Shown one piece after another: positions 1-5,979 of a stretch of DNA of 7,493 bases. The notes beneath the pieces are model-generated. The model did not search any database. It had not been told where the DNA came from and worked only from the letters and a program-made list of their open reading frames with translations. Both the position numbers and the translations under genes were made by a program. The stretch covers positions 1-7,493 of the forward strand of contig DGHX01000046.1 of assembly GCA_002392835.1 (NCBI GenBank), written 5' to 3'. This DNA comes from Prevotella sp. UBA3837. GTDB taxonomy: Bacteria; Bacteroidota; Bacteroidia; Bacteroidales; Bacteroidaceae. Position 1 is the first letter of the stretch; each line of letters starts with the position of its first letter.

Positions 1-635
1 ACCTGGTGAAGAAGTACGACCTCTATCTGTTCAGCGACGAGGTCTATCGCGAGTACATCTACACCGGCTCGCCATATATCTCGGCCTGCCACCTCGAGGG
101 CATCGAGCAGAATGTCATACTCATCGACAGCGTGTCGAAACGCTACTCGGAGTGCGGCATACGCATCGGAGCCCTCATCACCAAGAACGCTGAGGTCAGG
201 AAGGCGGTGATGAAGTTCTGCCAGGCTCGCCTGTCGCCGCCGCTCATCGGACAGATAGTGGCCGAGGCTTCGCTCGACACCCCCGACGACTACCTGCGCG
301 ACGTCTACGACGAATATGTGGAGCGCCGCAAGTGCCTCATCGACGGCCTGAACCGCATACCGGGAGTCTACTCGCCCATACCCATGGGAGCCTTCTACAC
401 CGTGGCCAAACTGCCCGTTGACGACAGCGAGAAGTTCTGCCGCTGGTGCCTCAGCGAGTTCGAGTACGAGGGCCAGACCGTGATGATGGCCCCCGCCGCC
501 GGCTTCTACACCACGCCGGGAGCAGGCCGAAACCAGGTGCGCATAGCCTACGTGCTGAAGAAGGACGACCTGGAGCGCGCACTCATCGTGCTGCAGAAGG
601 CACTCGAGGCCTACCCCGGAAGGGAGGAGAGTTGA
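1..635 (+). CDS. Class I/II PLP-dependent aminotransferase (aspartate aminotransferase-like), 5' end outside window
   Basis: This is the C-terminal half of a fold-type I aminotransferase, a cytosolic enzyme that moves an amino group between an amino acid and a 2-oxo acid through pyridoxal phosphate. The first complete codon is at 3 and the frame is open to the window edge, so the true start lies upstream; the GTG at 6 is internal. Counting from that GTG, SDEVYREY supplies the Asp (11) that contacts the PLP pyridine nitrogen and the Tyr (14) that contacts O3'. SVSKRYSECGIRIGAL holds the Schiff-base Lys (45) and, eight residues on, the phosphate-binding Arg (53), which is the spacing known from aspartate aminotransferase. 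GAGRNQVRIAYV carries the substrate-carboxylate Arg (179). About 209 residues are visible of a usual 390-430. Exact substrate specificity cannot be read from the sequence. The TGA stop overlaps the first unit of a heptamer repeat. Confidence 0.93.
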   Translation, partial: LVKKYDLYLFSDEVYREYIYTGSPYISACHLEGIEQNVILIDSVSKRYSECGIRIGALITKNAEVRKAVMKFCQARLSPPLIGQIVAEASLDTPDDYLRDVYDEYVERRKCLIDGLNRIPGVYSPIPMGAFYTVAKLPVDDSEKFCRWCLSEFEYEGQTVMMAPAAGFYTTPGAGRNQVRIAYVLKKDDLERALIVLQKALEAYPGREES

Positions 636-689
636 AAGAGGAAAGAGGAAAGAGGAAAGAGGAAAGAGAAAAGAGGAAAGAGGAAAGAG
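634..689 (+). repeat. Heptanucleotide tandem repeat (GAAAGAG)x8
   Basis: Eight consecutive 7-bp units of GAAAGAG run from 634 to 689. Only the sixth unit (669-675) differs, with A for G at its first base. The tract is purely purine on the plus strand. It starts inside the aminotransferase stop codon and ends in the gap before the permease gene. Such near-perfect short repeats are prone to slipped-strand copy-number change. Because it lies after a stop codon, a change would alter spacing and not a reading frame. Confidence 0.95.
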
Positions 690-729
690 GATAGTTGATA
701 GCTGAGAGGCTCTAAAACTATTCTTTTCT

Positions 730-756
730 CATTTATCATTTATCATTTATCATTTA
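730..756 (+). repeat. Heptanucleotide tandem repeat (CATTTAT)x3.9
   Basis: Three full copies of CATTTAT and a partial fourth (CATTTA) end nine bases before the TTG start codon of the permease gene. The tract is AT-rich in an otherwise GC-rich region and occupies the expected ribosome-loading region or core promoter, so copy-number changes could affect expression. No clear TAnnTTTG box was found between 636 and 765, so cotranscription with the aminotransferase gene is possible. Confidence 0.9.
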
Positions 757-765
757 GCGAAGCGT

Positions 766-2049
766 TTGAACAGCCTGCCGTTATTCATAGCACGCCGCAT
801 CTACGGCCAGCCGGGCGACCGCCGCAAGGTGAGCCGCCCTGCCATACTCATTGCCACCGCCGGTGTGGCCATCGGACTGGCGGTGATGATCATCACCGTG
901 GCCGTGGTGCTGGGCTTCAAGCACACCATACGCGACAAGGTGGTGGGCTTCGGCAGCCACATACAGGTGCTCAACGTGCGCTCGGTGGGCACCGACGTGG
1001 GCGAGCCCGTCTGCATGGACGACAGCCTGGTCAGTCAGCTCAGTGCCATACCCGGGGTGCGGCACGTGGAGCGCTACACCATGGCGCAGGGCATATTGAA
1101 GACCGACCAGGACTTCCTCGGCGTCATGTTCAAGGGCATAGGCCCCGAGTACGACACATCGTTCCTGGCCGACAACATCGTAGAGGGGCGCCTGCCACAG
1201 TTCCACGACAGCAATCCCCTGCAGGGCGAGGCTAACTCGCGCGAACATCCTTATTCGCTCGTCATATCAAAGACCATGGCCGACAAGCTGCAGCTGCATG
1301 CCGGCGACATCGTCATGGCCTACTTCATAGGCCAGCGCGTCAGCCGCGTGGCCTACCGCGTAGAGGCTGTCTACCAGACGAATATGAAGCGGTTCGACGA
1401 CCTGTTCTGCATCACCGACCTCTACGTGGCCCGTCAGCGCAACAGCTGGCGCGGCGACCTCTGCTCAGGGGCAGAGCTGCTGGTCAGCGACTTCAGCAAG
1501 CTGCAGGAAGTCGACGACCGGCTGGTGGAGCACTTCACCACCGTGGGGCGACAGGACAGCCAGGGCAACACCCTCACCACGCTCACCATCTATCAGAACT
1601 ATCCCACCGTGTTCCAGTGGCTCGACCTGCTCGACATCAACGTGTGGATCATCCTTGCACTGATGATTGCCCTGGCGGGCTTCACCATGATCAGCGGGCT
1701 GCTCATCATCATTCTCGAGCGCACGCAGATGATTGGCGTGCTCAAGGCCATCGGCGCCCGCAACAACACCATTCGCAGCGTCTTCCTCTGGTTTGCCGTC
1801 TTCGTCATCGGCCGCGGCCTGCTCTGGGGCAACGTGCTGGGCATAGGCATCGTGCTGCTGCAGCAGTGGACGGGCTTCGTCAGGCTCGACCCTCAGACCT
1901 ACTATGTCAGCCAGGCTCCCATGGAACTCAACCTGCTGCTCATCCTGCTGCTCAACCTGGCTACGCTCCTCATCAGCATCCTCGTGCTCGTAGGACCCAG
2001 CTGGCTCGTCTCCCGTATACACCCCGCGCGCTCCATGCGCTATGAATAG
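766..2049 (+). CDS. FtsX/LolC-E-type ABC transporter permease
   Basis: This is an inner-membrane permease of the MacB/FtsX/LolCE type, which works with a separate ATPase to move lipoproteins or other substrates out of the inner membrane. The 427 residues match the four-helix layout. An N-terminal stretch PLFIARRI precedes TM1 (about 27-51). A large periplasmic domain spans about 55-285. TM2 (about 293-317) is followed by the cytoplasmic coupling segment LERTQMIGVLKAIGARN (318-334). TM3 is at about 337-365 and TM4 at about 388-411, followed by a short tail ending HPARSMRYE. The TTG start is chosen because no ATG or GTG lies upstream in this frame before a stop at 703-705, and family members begin only a few residues before the LFIARR motif. 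No ATPase gene is adjacent, so the partner must be encoded elsewhere. A LolC/E-like role is inferred from the family; the substrate is not known. Confidence 0.92.
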   Translation: MNSLPLFIARRIYGQPGDRRKVSRPAILIATAGVAIGLAVMIITVAVVLGFKHTIRDKVVGFGSHIQVLNVRSVGTDVGEPVCMDDSLVSQLSAIPGVRHVERYTMAQGILKTDQDFLGVMFKGIGPEYDTSFLADNIVEGRLPQFHDSNPLQGEANSREHPYSLVISKTMADKLQLHAGDIVMAYFIGQRVSRVAYRVEAVYQTNMKRFDDLFCITDLYVARQRNSWRGDLCSGAELLVSDFSKLQEVDDRLVEHFTTVGRQDSQGNTLTTLTIYQNYPTVFQWLDLLDINVWIILALMIALAGFTMISGLLIIILERTQMIGVLKAIGARNNTIRSVFLWFAVFVIGRGLLWGNVLGIGIVLLQQWTGFVRLDPQTYYVSQAPMELNLLLILLLNLATLLISILVLVGPSWLVSRIHPARSMRYE

Positions 2050-2054
2050 GAATT

Positions 2055-2097
2055 CACACGCGCGCGTAATTACGCGCGCACGCGTGAGTGTTTTTTT
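2055..2097 (+). terminator. CG-rich hairpin plus T7 downstream of the permease gene
   Basis: A perfect 20-bp palindrome, GCGCGCGTAATTACGCGCGC, occupies 2060-2079, five bases or so after the permease stop region. Weaker outer pairing between CAC (2055-2057) and GTG (2084-2086) is possible. A run of seven T follows at 2091-2097. This is a good candidate for intrinsic termination of the plus-strand transcript. The alternating CG arms are also the kind of sequence that can adopt Z-DNA. The same element recurs inverted at the other end of this intergenic region. Confidence 0.7.
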
Positions 2098-2107
2098 GGT
2101 TGCACCG
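2055..2107 (+). repeat. Inverted-repeat element, left copy (CG hairpin + TTTTGGTTGCACCG)
   Basis: The stretch reads hairpin, then GCGTGAG, then a T-rich spacer, then TTTTGGTTGCACCG (2094-2107). The reverse complement of 2651-2704 has the same order of parts: ATTACGCGCG, GCGTGAG, a spacer of equal length and the identical TTTTGGTTGCACCG. The copies differ by a 2-bp deletion and a few substitutions. Together they behave like terminal inverted repeats around about 540 bp. No matching target-site duplication is visible at the outer edges. Confidence 0.75.
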
Positions 2108-2117
2108 GGGAGGGTTC

Positions 2118-2152
2118 TGGTGGAGGGTGACGGGTGAAAGGTGGAGGGAGGT
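2118..2152 (+). repeat. Degenerate G-rich heptad tract (GGGTGAA-like, 5 units)
   Basis: Reading in sevens gives TGGTGGA, GGGTGAC, GGGTGAA, AGGTGGA and GGGAGGT. The units are imperfect but the 7-bp phase holds across 35 bp. With the G-runs at 2107-2110 and 2112-2114 this makes a plus-strand tract with at least five runs of three or more G. A quadruplex is conceivable, but some loops are 10-11 nt, longer than in canonical motifs. Confidence 0.55.
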
Positions 2153-2218
2153 TAGCTGTGAGGACTGGCGATGCGGGAATACAAGTTGTTTTGCTGAAAA
2201 AGCGGGCCGCCCAAAAAC

Positions 2219-2235
2219 GTCCCAGGCCCTGGGAC
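2219..2235. repeat. Near-perfect palindrome at the left edge of the minisatellite
   Basis: GTCCCAGGCCCTGGGAC has 8-bp arms around a single central C. It overlaps the first diverged repeat unit. On the minus strand the hairpin is followed by GTTTTTGGG, a weak terminator-like arrangement. Confidence 0.6.
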
Positions 2236-2461
2236 AAAAAAATGCGGGCCGCTCGTGAAAAAATACGGCCCCCTTTTTTTCATGCGGAGGCCACTCGTGA
2301 AAAAATGCGGCCCCCTTTTTTTCATGCGGAGGCCGCTCGTGAAAAAATGCGGGCCGCTCGTGAAAAAATGCGGCCTCCTTTTTTTCATGCGGAGGCCGCT
2401 CGTGAAAAAATACGGCCCCCTTTTTTTCATGCGGAGGCCGCTCGTGAAAAAATGCGGGCCG
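2231..2461. repeat. 21/42-bp minisatellite with 105-bp higher-order units
   Basis: The array is built from a short unit S (21 bp, CTCGTGAAAAAATGCGGGCCG) and a long unit L (42 bp, starting CTCGTGAAAAAATNCGGCC and ending TTTTTTTCATGCGGAGGCCG). The order is S 2231-2251 (diverged at its start), L 2252-2293, L 2294-2335, S 2336-2356, L 2357-2398, L 2399-2440, S 2441-2461. This is two S-L-L blocks of 105 bp plus a final S. A further degenerate piece lies near 2194-2209. Each L unit can fold: GAAAAAA pairs with TTTTTTC, and in the third L a perfect GCGGCCTCC (2370-2378) / GGAGGCCGC (2391-2399) stem is present. Unit lengths are multiples of three, so two plus-strand and two minus-strand frames stay open across the array; I do not regard these as genes. 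Function unknown. Confidence 0.93.
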
Positions 2462-2469
2462 CTCGTGTA

Positions 2470-2489
2470 AAATTCCTATGTGGGAATTT
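2470..2489. repeat. Short AT-rich hairpin at the right edge of the minisatellite
   Basis: AAATTCC (2470-2476) and GGAATTT (2483-2489) form a 7-bp stem with loop TATGTG directly after the last repeat unit, where the unit degenerates to CTCGTGTAA. It marks the array boundary. A terminator role is possible but there is no adjoining T-run of convincing length. Confidence 0.5.
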
Positions 2490-2510
2490 ACGCTAAAAAT
2501 ATAGATTTTT

Positions 2511-2670
2511 TCGGTGCAACCAAGATGTTTTTAGTTCGTAACTGTCTGATATTCAGTTTAGGTGCAACCAAAATGTACGCCGGTGCAATCAAGATTGTAT
2601 ATTTGGGCTTGAATGGTGCAAGATGTTGCTAACTGCTTGATACTCAGTCTCGGTGCAACCAAAATGTCGC
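2511..2670 (+). repeat. GGTGCAACC repeat cluster with a duplicated ~65-bp block
   Basis: Five plus-strand copies of a motif near GGTGCAACCAAAATGT occur at 2513-2528, 2561-2576, 2582-2598 (GGTGCAATCAAGATTGT), 2615-2626 (internal 4-bp loss) and 2652-2667. The first two and the last two sit in a larger duplicated block. Block 1 (2513-2580) and block 2 (2615-2670) share AACTG, TTGATA/CTGATA, CTCAGT/TTCAGT and then an identical GGTGCAACCAAAATGT. Block 2 is shorter by two internal gaps. One inverted copy, GGTTGCACC, is at 2098-2106. No ORF or recognisable RNA family is evident here. Confidence 0.85.
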
Positions 2671-2704
2671 TCACGCGCGCGCGTAATAATGCGCGCACGC
2701 GCGA
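2651..2704 (-). repeat. Inverted-repeat element, right copy
   Basis: This is the reverse-complement partner of 2055-2107. On the minus strand it reads CG-rich hairpin, GCGTGAGCGACA, TTTTGGTTGCACCG. Its outer edge lies about 18 bp past the pectate lyase stop codon, mirroring how the left copy lies just past the permease stop codon. Both copies therefore sit in the terminator position of the nearest gene. Confidence 0.75.
2664..2703 (-). terminator. CG-rich hairpin downstream of the pectate lyase gene
   Basis: On the minus strand, 2703-2692 pairs with 2683-2672 to give a 12-bp stem with two G-U wobbles in RNA and an 8-nt loop (CATTATTA). The following T-tract is poor (CGACATTTTGG), so this may be a weak intrinsic terminator or a 3'-end-stabilising structure. 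Confidence 0.5.
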
Positions 2705-2722
2705 GGCGACTCGGTCTGCCTG

Positions 2723-3760
2723 CTACAGCACTGCGCCCGCCCATGCCCTGACGGCCCGCTCCACGTCGGCGGTGGGCAGCGGCTGGTAGCTGTAGGGTGG
2801 GGTGAAGTAGGGTGCCTCGCCGTGGCGCTGCTCCACGTCGGGTGCTCCCAGGCAGCGCGTGAAGCGCACGTTGTAGTCCTGAAACTCGGGATGCGACGCT
2901 GAGGGCACCTGGAAGATGCGCACCTTGGCGGGCTTGTTCACGAAGGCGCACCCCTCGACGAGGACGTTGCTCAGGTAGCGGGCCTGCACATAGACGGTGG
3001 CCACGCTGCTGGAGTACAGACAGTTCAGCAGGTGCATCTGGGCGAAGCGGGTGAAGGGCATGCGGGCCTGGCAGCCCTCGTCCCACCAGCAGCAGTGGAA
3101 GGTGGTGCGCAGCCGTCCCTGGCTGCGTGCTGCCTCGCGGTCGCTGGAGCCCCAGAGGTTGCTGAAGCGGTGGTCGCTGTTGTGATCGGGGTTGGTGTCA
3201 TCAGGCAGCTTGGGCCATGGCTGGCGCAGATAGCGGAAGCGGCACCAGGAAATGGTGATGTAGTCGGACCCGTTGCTGCAGTCCAGGTTGCCGTCCATGC
3301 CGTCCTGAAAGTCGCAGTGGTCCACCCATACGTGTGTCGTTGCTGACAGCGTGAGGTTGTCGTTGGCATCGCGGTCGAAGGCTCCGGGACCTATGAAGGT
3401 GACGTTGCGCAGGATGATGTTGTGGCAGTGGTCGAGCATGAGTATGCCCGATGAGTCCTTTTCAAGGGTGTACTTGTCGTTGACGAGGGCCGAGCCGGGC
3501 AGCCCGATGATGGTCTTGTTGGCCACGTTCTTCACGCGTTGCAGTCCCGGCACGCTGATGCGCCCTTTCAGGTAGATGGTGCGTCGGGTGCTGTCGCCCT
3601 TGGCCAGTGCCTTGCGCAGCTGCTGGCAGGTGGTCACGGTGTCGGGGCTGAGCATGCGGCTGCCGTCGGTGCCTCCGTCTTGCGAGGCCCAGCCGACGGG
3701 CTGCTGAGCCTGGGTGCTGACTGCCGCAAGCAGCAGTAGAAGTGAAAGGAGCTGTTTCAT
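2723..3760 (-). CDS. Secreted pectate lyase, polysaccharide lyase family 1-like
   Basis: The product cleaves polygalacturonate by beta-elimination with calcium, outside the cytoplasm. Residues 1-18 (MKQLLSLLLLLAAVSTQA) form a typical Sec signal peptide with cleavage before QQ; there is no lipobox Cys. The remaining 345-residue chain looks like a single right-handed parallel beta-helix. VWVDHCDF (144-151), DGMDGNLD (153-160) and GSDYITISWCRF (164-175) match the conserved WiDH / calcium-site / SDYvTiSW region of PL1. RMPFTR (233-238) matches the RxPxxR motif, R233 being the expected catalytic base. The family usually runs 300-400 residues, so this looks full length. No C-terminal sorting domain or carbohydrate-binding module is seen, and no SusC/D genes are in the window. 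It is read in the same direction as uvrB, 94 bp downstream of it; no perfect TAnnTTTG box was found in that gap. Confidence 0.9.
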   Translation of the reverse strand: MKQLLSLLLLLAAVSTQAQQPVGWASQDGGTDGSRMLSPDTVTTCQQLRKALAKGDSTRRTIYLKGRISVPGLQRVKNVANKTIIGLPGSALVNDKYTLEKDSSGILMLDHCHNIILRNVTFIGPGAFDRDANDNLTLSATTHVWVDHCDFQDGMDGNLDCSNGSDYITISWCRFRYLRQPWPKLPDDTNPDHNSDHRFSNLWGSSDREAARSQGRLRTTFHCCWWDEGCQARMPFTRFAQMHLLNCLYSSSVATVYVQARYLSNVLVEGCAFVNKPAKVRIFQVPSASHPEFQDYNVRFTRCLGAPDVEQRHGEAPYFTPPYSYQPLPTADVERAVRAWAGAVL

Positions 3761-3854
3761 TCTGTTTCAGTTTTTGATTTGTCAGTTAGTTTTTAAATAA
3801 GTAATAAATAATGTGTAGTAATGGTAACTCTTCTACGCCCTGTCCTCCTTATTA

Positions 3855-5882
3855 TTATTTCAGTTCTATTTCCTTTTGCAGCTTGATGATTTCGTCGCGG
3901 TATTGTGCGGCCTGCAGGAAGTCGAGGTTCTTGGCGGCCTCCTTCATGCGTCGTGTGGTCTCGGCGATGAGCTTTTCTATCTGCGGCCGGGTCATGTGCT
4001 GTATGATGGGGTCGGCAGCGATGCCGCCGGTGGCAGCCTGCGGGCTGATGCCTGCTGCGCGCAGCTCGCGTATGTCGGGGCGCTCGTCGCGTTGCAGCGG
4101 GCTGGCGCTGATGCTCTTCACTATCTGCGTGGGCGTGATGCCGTGCTCGGCATTGTAGGCCAGCTGCTTGGCGCGCCGGCGGTTGGTCTCGTCGATGGTG
4201 AGCTGCATGGACTCGGTGATGGTGTCGGCGTACATGATGACCCGTCCGTTGACGTTGCGTGCTGCGCGCCCAGCGGTCTGAACCAGCGAGCGCCGGCTGC
4301 GCAGGAAGCCCTCCTTGTCGGCATCGAGTATGGCTACGAGCGACACCTCGGGCAGGTCGAGGCCCTCGCGCAGCAGGTTCACGCCCACGAGCACGTCGTA
4401 GACGCCGCTGCGCAGGTCGGCGAGCGTCTTCACACGGTCCAGGGTGGCCACGTCGCTGTGTATGTATGCCGTCTGCACGCCGTGGCCCATGAGGTACTCG
4501 GTCAGCTCCTCGGCCATGCGCTTCGTCAGCGTGGTGACCAGCGTGCGCTCGTGGCGCTCGGAGCGCTGGCGTATCTCCTCCATCAGGTCGTCGATCTGGT
4601 GCTCTGAGGGGCGCACCTCTATCTCGGGGTCGAGCAGTCCCGTGGGGCGTATGACCTGCTCTACGACGACGCCCTCGGCCTCGCGCAGCTCAAAGTCGGC
4701 AGGCGTGGCCGAGACGTAGATGACTTGGTTCACCATCTGCTGGAACTCCTGGAAGGTGAGCGGGCGGTTGTCGAAGGCGGCGGGCAGGCGGAAGCCATAC
4801 TCCACAAGATTCGTCTTGCGCGCCCGGTCGCCACCGTACATGGCTCCTATCTGTGGCACTGAGACGTGGCTCTCGTCGACGAAGAGCAGGAAGTCCTGGG
4901 GGAAATAGTCGAGCAGGCAGTAGGGGCGCTCCCCGGCGTGGCGTCCGTCGAAGTAGCGCGAGTAGTTCTCGATGCCTGAGCAGTGGCCCAGCTCCTTGAT
5001 CATCTCCATGTCATACTCCACGCGCTCCTTGATGCGCTGTGCCCTGAGCTCGTCGCCCAGTTCGTGGAAGAAGCTGACCTGCTTCACCAGGTCGTCCTGT
5101 ATGTCGTGTATGGCGCGGTTGGTCTGCTCCTGCGTGGTCATGAACAGGTTGGCGGGGTACAGCTTGTACTCGGCATAGCGGCCCAGGCGGTCGAGGGTGA
5201 CGGGGTCGAGCTCCTCGATGGAGTCAATCTCGTCGTCCCAGAAGGTGACGCGCAGCAGCATCTCGTTGTAGGCCATGTAGATGTCGACGGTGTCGCCCTT
5301 CACGCGGAAGTTGCCCCGCTCCAGCGTGAGGTCGTTGCGGGTGTACAGCGACTGCACCAGCCGGCGCAGCAGCACGTTGCGGTCGATGTTCTGTCCCTGG
5401 TGCAGCTCGATGACGTTGTCGCTGAGGGCATTGGGGCTGCCCATGCCGTATATGCACGATACTGACGACACGACGATGACGTCGCGGCGGCCCGAGAGCA
5501 GGGCGCTGACGGCGCTGAGGCGCAGACGGTCTATCTCCTCGTTGATGGCCAGGTCCTTCTCGATGTAGGTGTCGGTATGCGGCAGGTAGGCCTCGGGCTG
5601 ATAATAGTCGTAGTAGCTGACGTAGTACTCCACAGCATTCTCGGGGAAGAAGCCGCGCATCTCCTCGTACAGCTGTGCCGCCAGCGTCTTGTTGTGGCTC
5701 AGGATGAGCGTCGGGCGCCCCACGCGCTCAATGACGTTGGCCATGGTGAACGTCTTGCCCGAGCCGGTGACACCCAGCAGCACCTGGGCACGGTCGCCCC
5801 GCTCAACGCCCTCGGTGAGCTGGCTGATGGCCTCGGGCTGGTCGCCCGTGGGCTGGTATTTCGATGTGAGTTTGAATTTCAT
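3855..5882 (-). CDS. uvrB: UvrABC system protein B (excinuclease subunit)
   Basis: UvrB is the damage-verifying helicase-like subunit of nucleotide excision repair; it is loaded by UvrA and then recruits UvrC for incision. The 675 residues match the family length. Walker A GVTGSGKT is at 37-44. The beta-hairpin YYVSYYDYYQPEAYLP that clamps DNA is at 86-101. The DESH box is at 336-339. SATP is at 391-394. Motif V (VGVNLLREGLDLPEVSLV) is near 499-516, and motif VI (QTAGRAARN) at 535-543. The C-terminal UVR domain that contacts UvrC is at about 633-670. The frame remains open upstream to 5996, but the start at 5882 (MKFKLTSKYQPTGDQPEAI) is chosen: homologues begin there, and the extension contains the promoter. 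No key residue is missing. Confidence 0.98.
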   Translation of the reverse strand: MKFKLTSKYQPTGDQPEAISQLTEGVERGDRAQVLLGVTGSGKTFTMANVIERVGRPTLILSHNKTLAAQLYEEMRGFFPENAVEYYVSYYDYYQPEAYLPHTDTYIEKDLAINEEIDRLRLSAVSALLSGRRDVIVVSSVSCIYGMGSPNALSDNVIELHQGQNIDRNVLLRRLVQSLYTRNDLTLERGNFRVKGDTVDIYMAYNEMLLRVTFWDDEIDSIEELDPVTLDRLGRYAEYKLYPANLFMTTQEQTNRAIHDIQDDLVKQVSFFHELGDELRAQRIKERVEYDMEMIKELGHCSGIENYSRYFDGRHAGERPYCLLDYFPQDFLLFVDESHVSVPQIGAMYGGDRARKTNLVEYGFRLPAAFDNRPLTFQEFQQMVNQVIYVSATPADFELREAEGVVVEQVIRPTGLLDPEIEVRPSEHQIDDLMEEIRQRSERHERTLVTTLTKRMAEELTEYLMGHGVQTAYIHSDVATLDRVKTLADLRSGVYDVLVGVNLLREGLDLPEVSLVAILDADKEGFLRSRRSLVQTAGRAARNVNGRVIMYADTITESMQLTIDETNRRRAKQLAYNAEHGITPTQIVKSISASPLQRDERPDIRELRAAGISPQAATGGIAADPIIQHMTRPQIEKLIAETTRRMKEAAKNLDFLQAAQYRDEIIKLQKEIELK

Positions 5883-5895
5883 AACTATCAAGGTG

Positions 5896-5927
5896 CAAAG
5901 GTAGACAAAAAAAGTGATGTGACAAAG
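5896..5927 (-). promoter_or_regulatory. uvrB promoter (Bacteroidetes -33/-7)
   Basis: On the minus strand TTTG (5927-5924) and TACCTTTG (5903-5896) are separated by 20 bp, matching the known Bacteroidetes TTTG / TAnnTTTG pattern. The -7 box ends 13 bases before the ATG at 5882, implying a very short leader. No obvious LexA-like palindrome was noticed beside it. Confidence 0.8.
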
Positions 5928-5962
5928 AAAACAGCGGCAAAAGTTACGTCGTAGGCGCTGTT
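5924..5962 (-). terminator. Possible terminator of the Sel1-repeat gene
   Basis: AACAGCG and CGCTGTT form a 7-bp inverted repeat (5962-5956 with 5937-5931 on the minus strand) with an 18-nt loop, followed by TTCTTTG. It lies 18 bases past the Sel1 gene stop codon. The loop is long, so the call is tentative. The U-rich tail merges with the -33 element of the uvrB promoter. Confidence 0.35.
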
Positions 5963-5979
5963 CCGTAAGATACGTGCTA

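Noticed and set aside
446..694. Plus-strand ORF over the aminotransferase 3' end, ending in a Lys/Glu/Arg-rich repeat
   Set aside because: It is an out-of-frame shadow of the aminotransferase; its tail is just the heptamer repeat translated.
781..1248. 155-residue minus-strand ORF inside the permease gene
   Set aside because: It is a His/Ala/Val-rich shadow of the permease coding strand without any domain signature.
2107..2148. Canonical G-quadruplex
   Set aside because: There are enough G-runs, but several loops are 10-11 nt, outside the usual short-loop definition; kept only as part of the heptad repeat.
2152..2430. Minus-strand 92-residue repeat protein in the minisatellite
   Set aside because: Four frames are open because of the repeat period, there is no promoter or initiation context, and the amino acid pattern is only translated repeat.
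2231..2461. CRISPR array
   Set aside because: Units are contiguous tandem repeats of 21/42 bp with no unique spacers, and no cas gene is nearby.
2513..2667. GGTGCAACC copies as minus-strand promoter -7 boxes, since they share GGTGCAA with the reverse strand of the uvrB and Sel1 promoters
   Set aside because: The copies lack the TAnnTTTG pattern (they read ACATTTTGG or ACATCTTGG) and have no downstream gene in the right position.
2050..2722. Insertion sequence or integrase-bearing mobile element
   Set aside because: No transposase or recombinase ORF and no visible target-site duplication; only a non-autonomous element remains possible.
3876..4607. Long plus-strand ORF of 243 residues antisense to uvrB
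   Set aside because: uvrB is unmistakable on the other strand; the open antisense frame reflects its GC-rich codon usage, and the translation has no recognisable domain.
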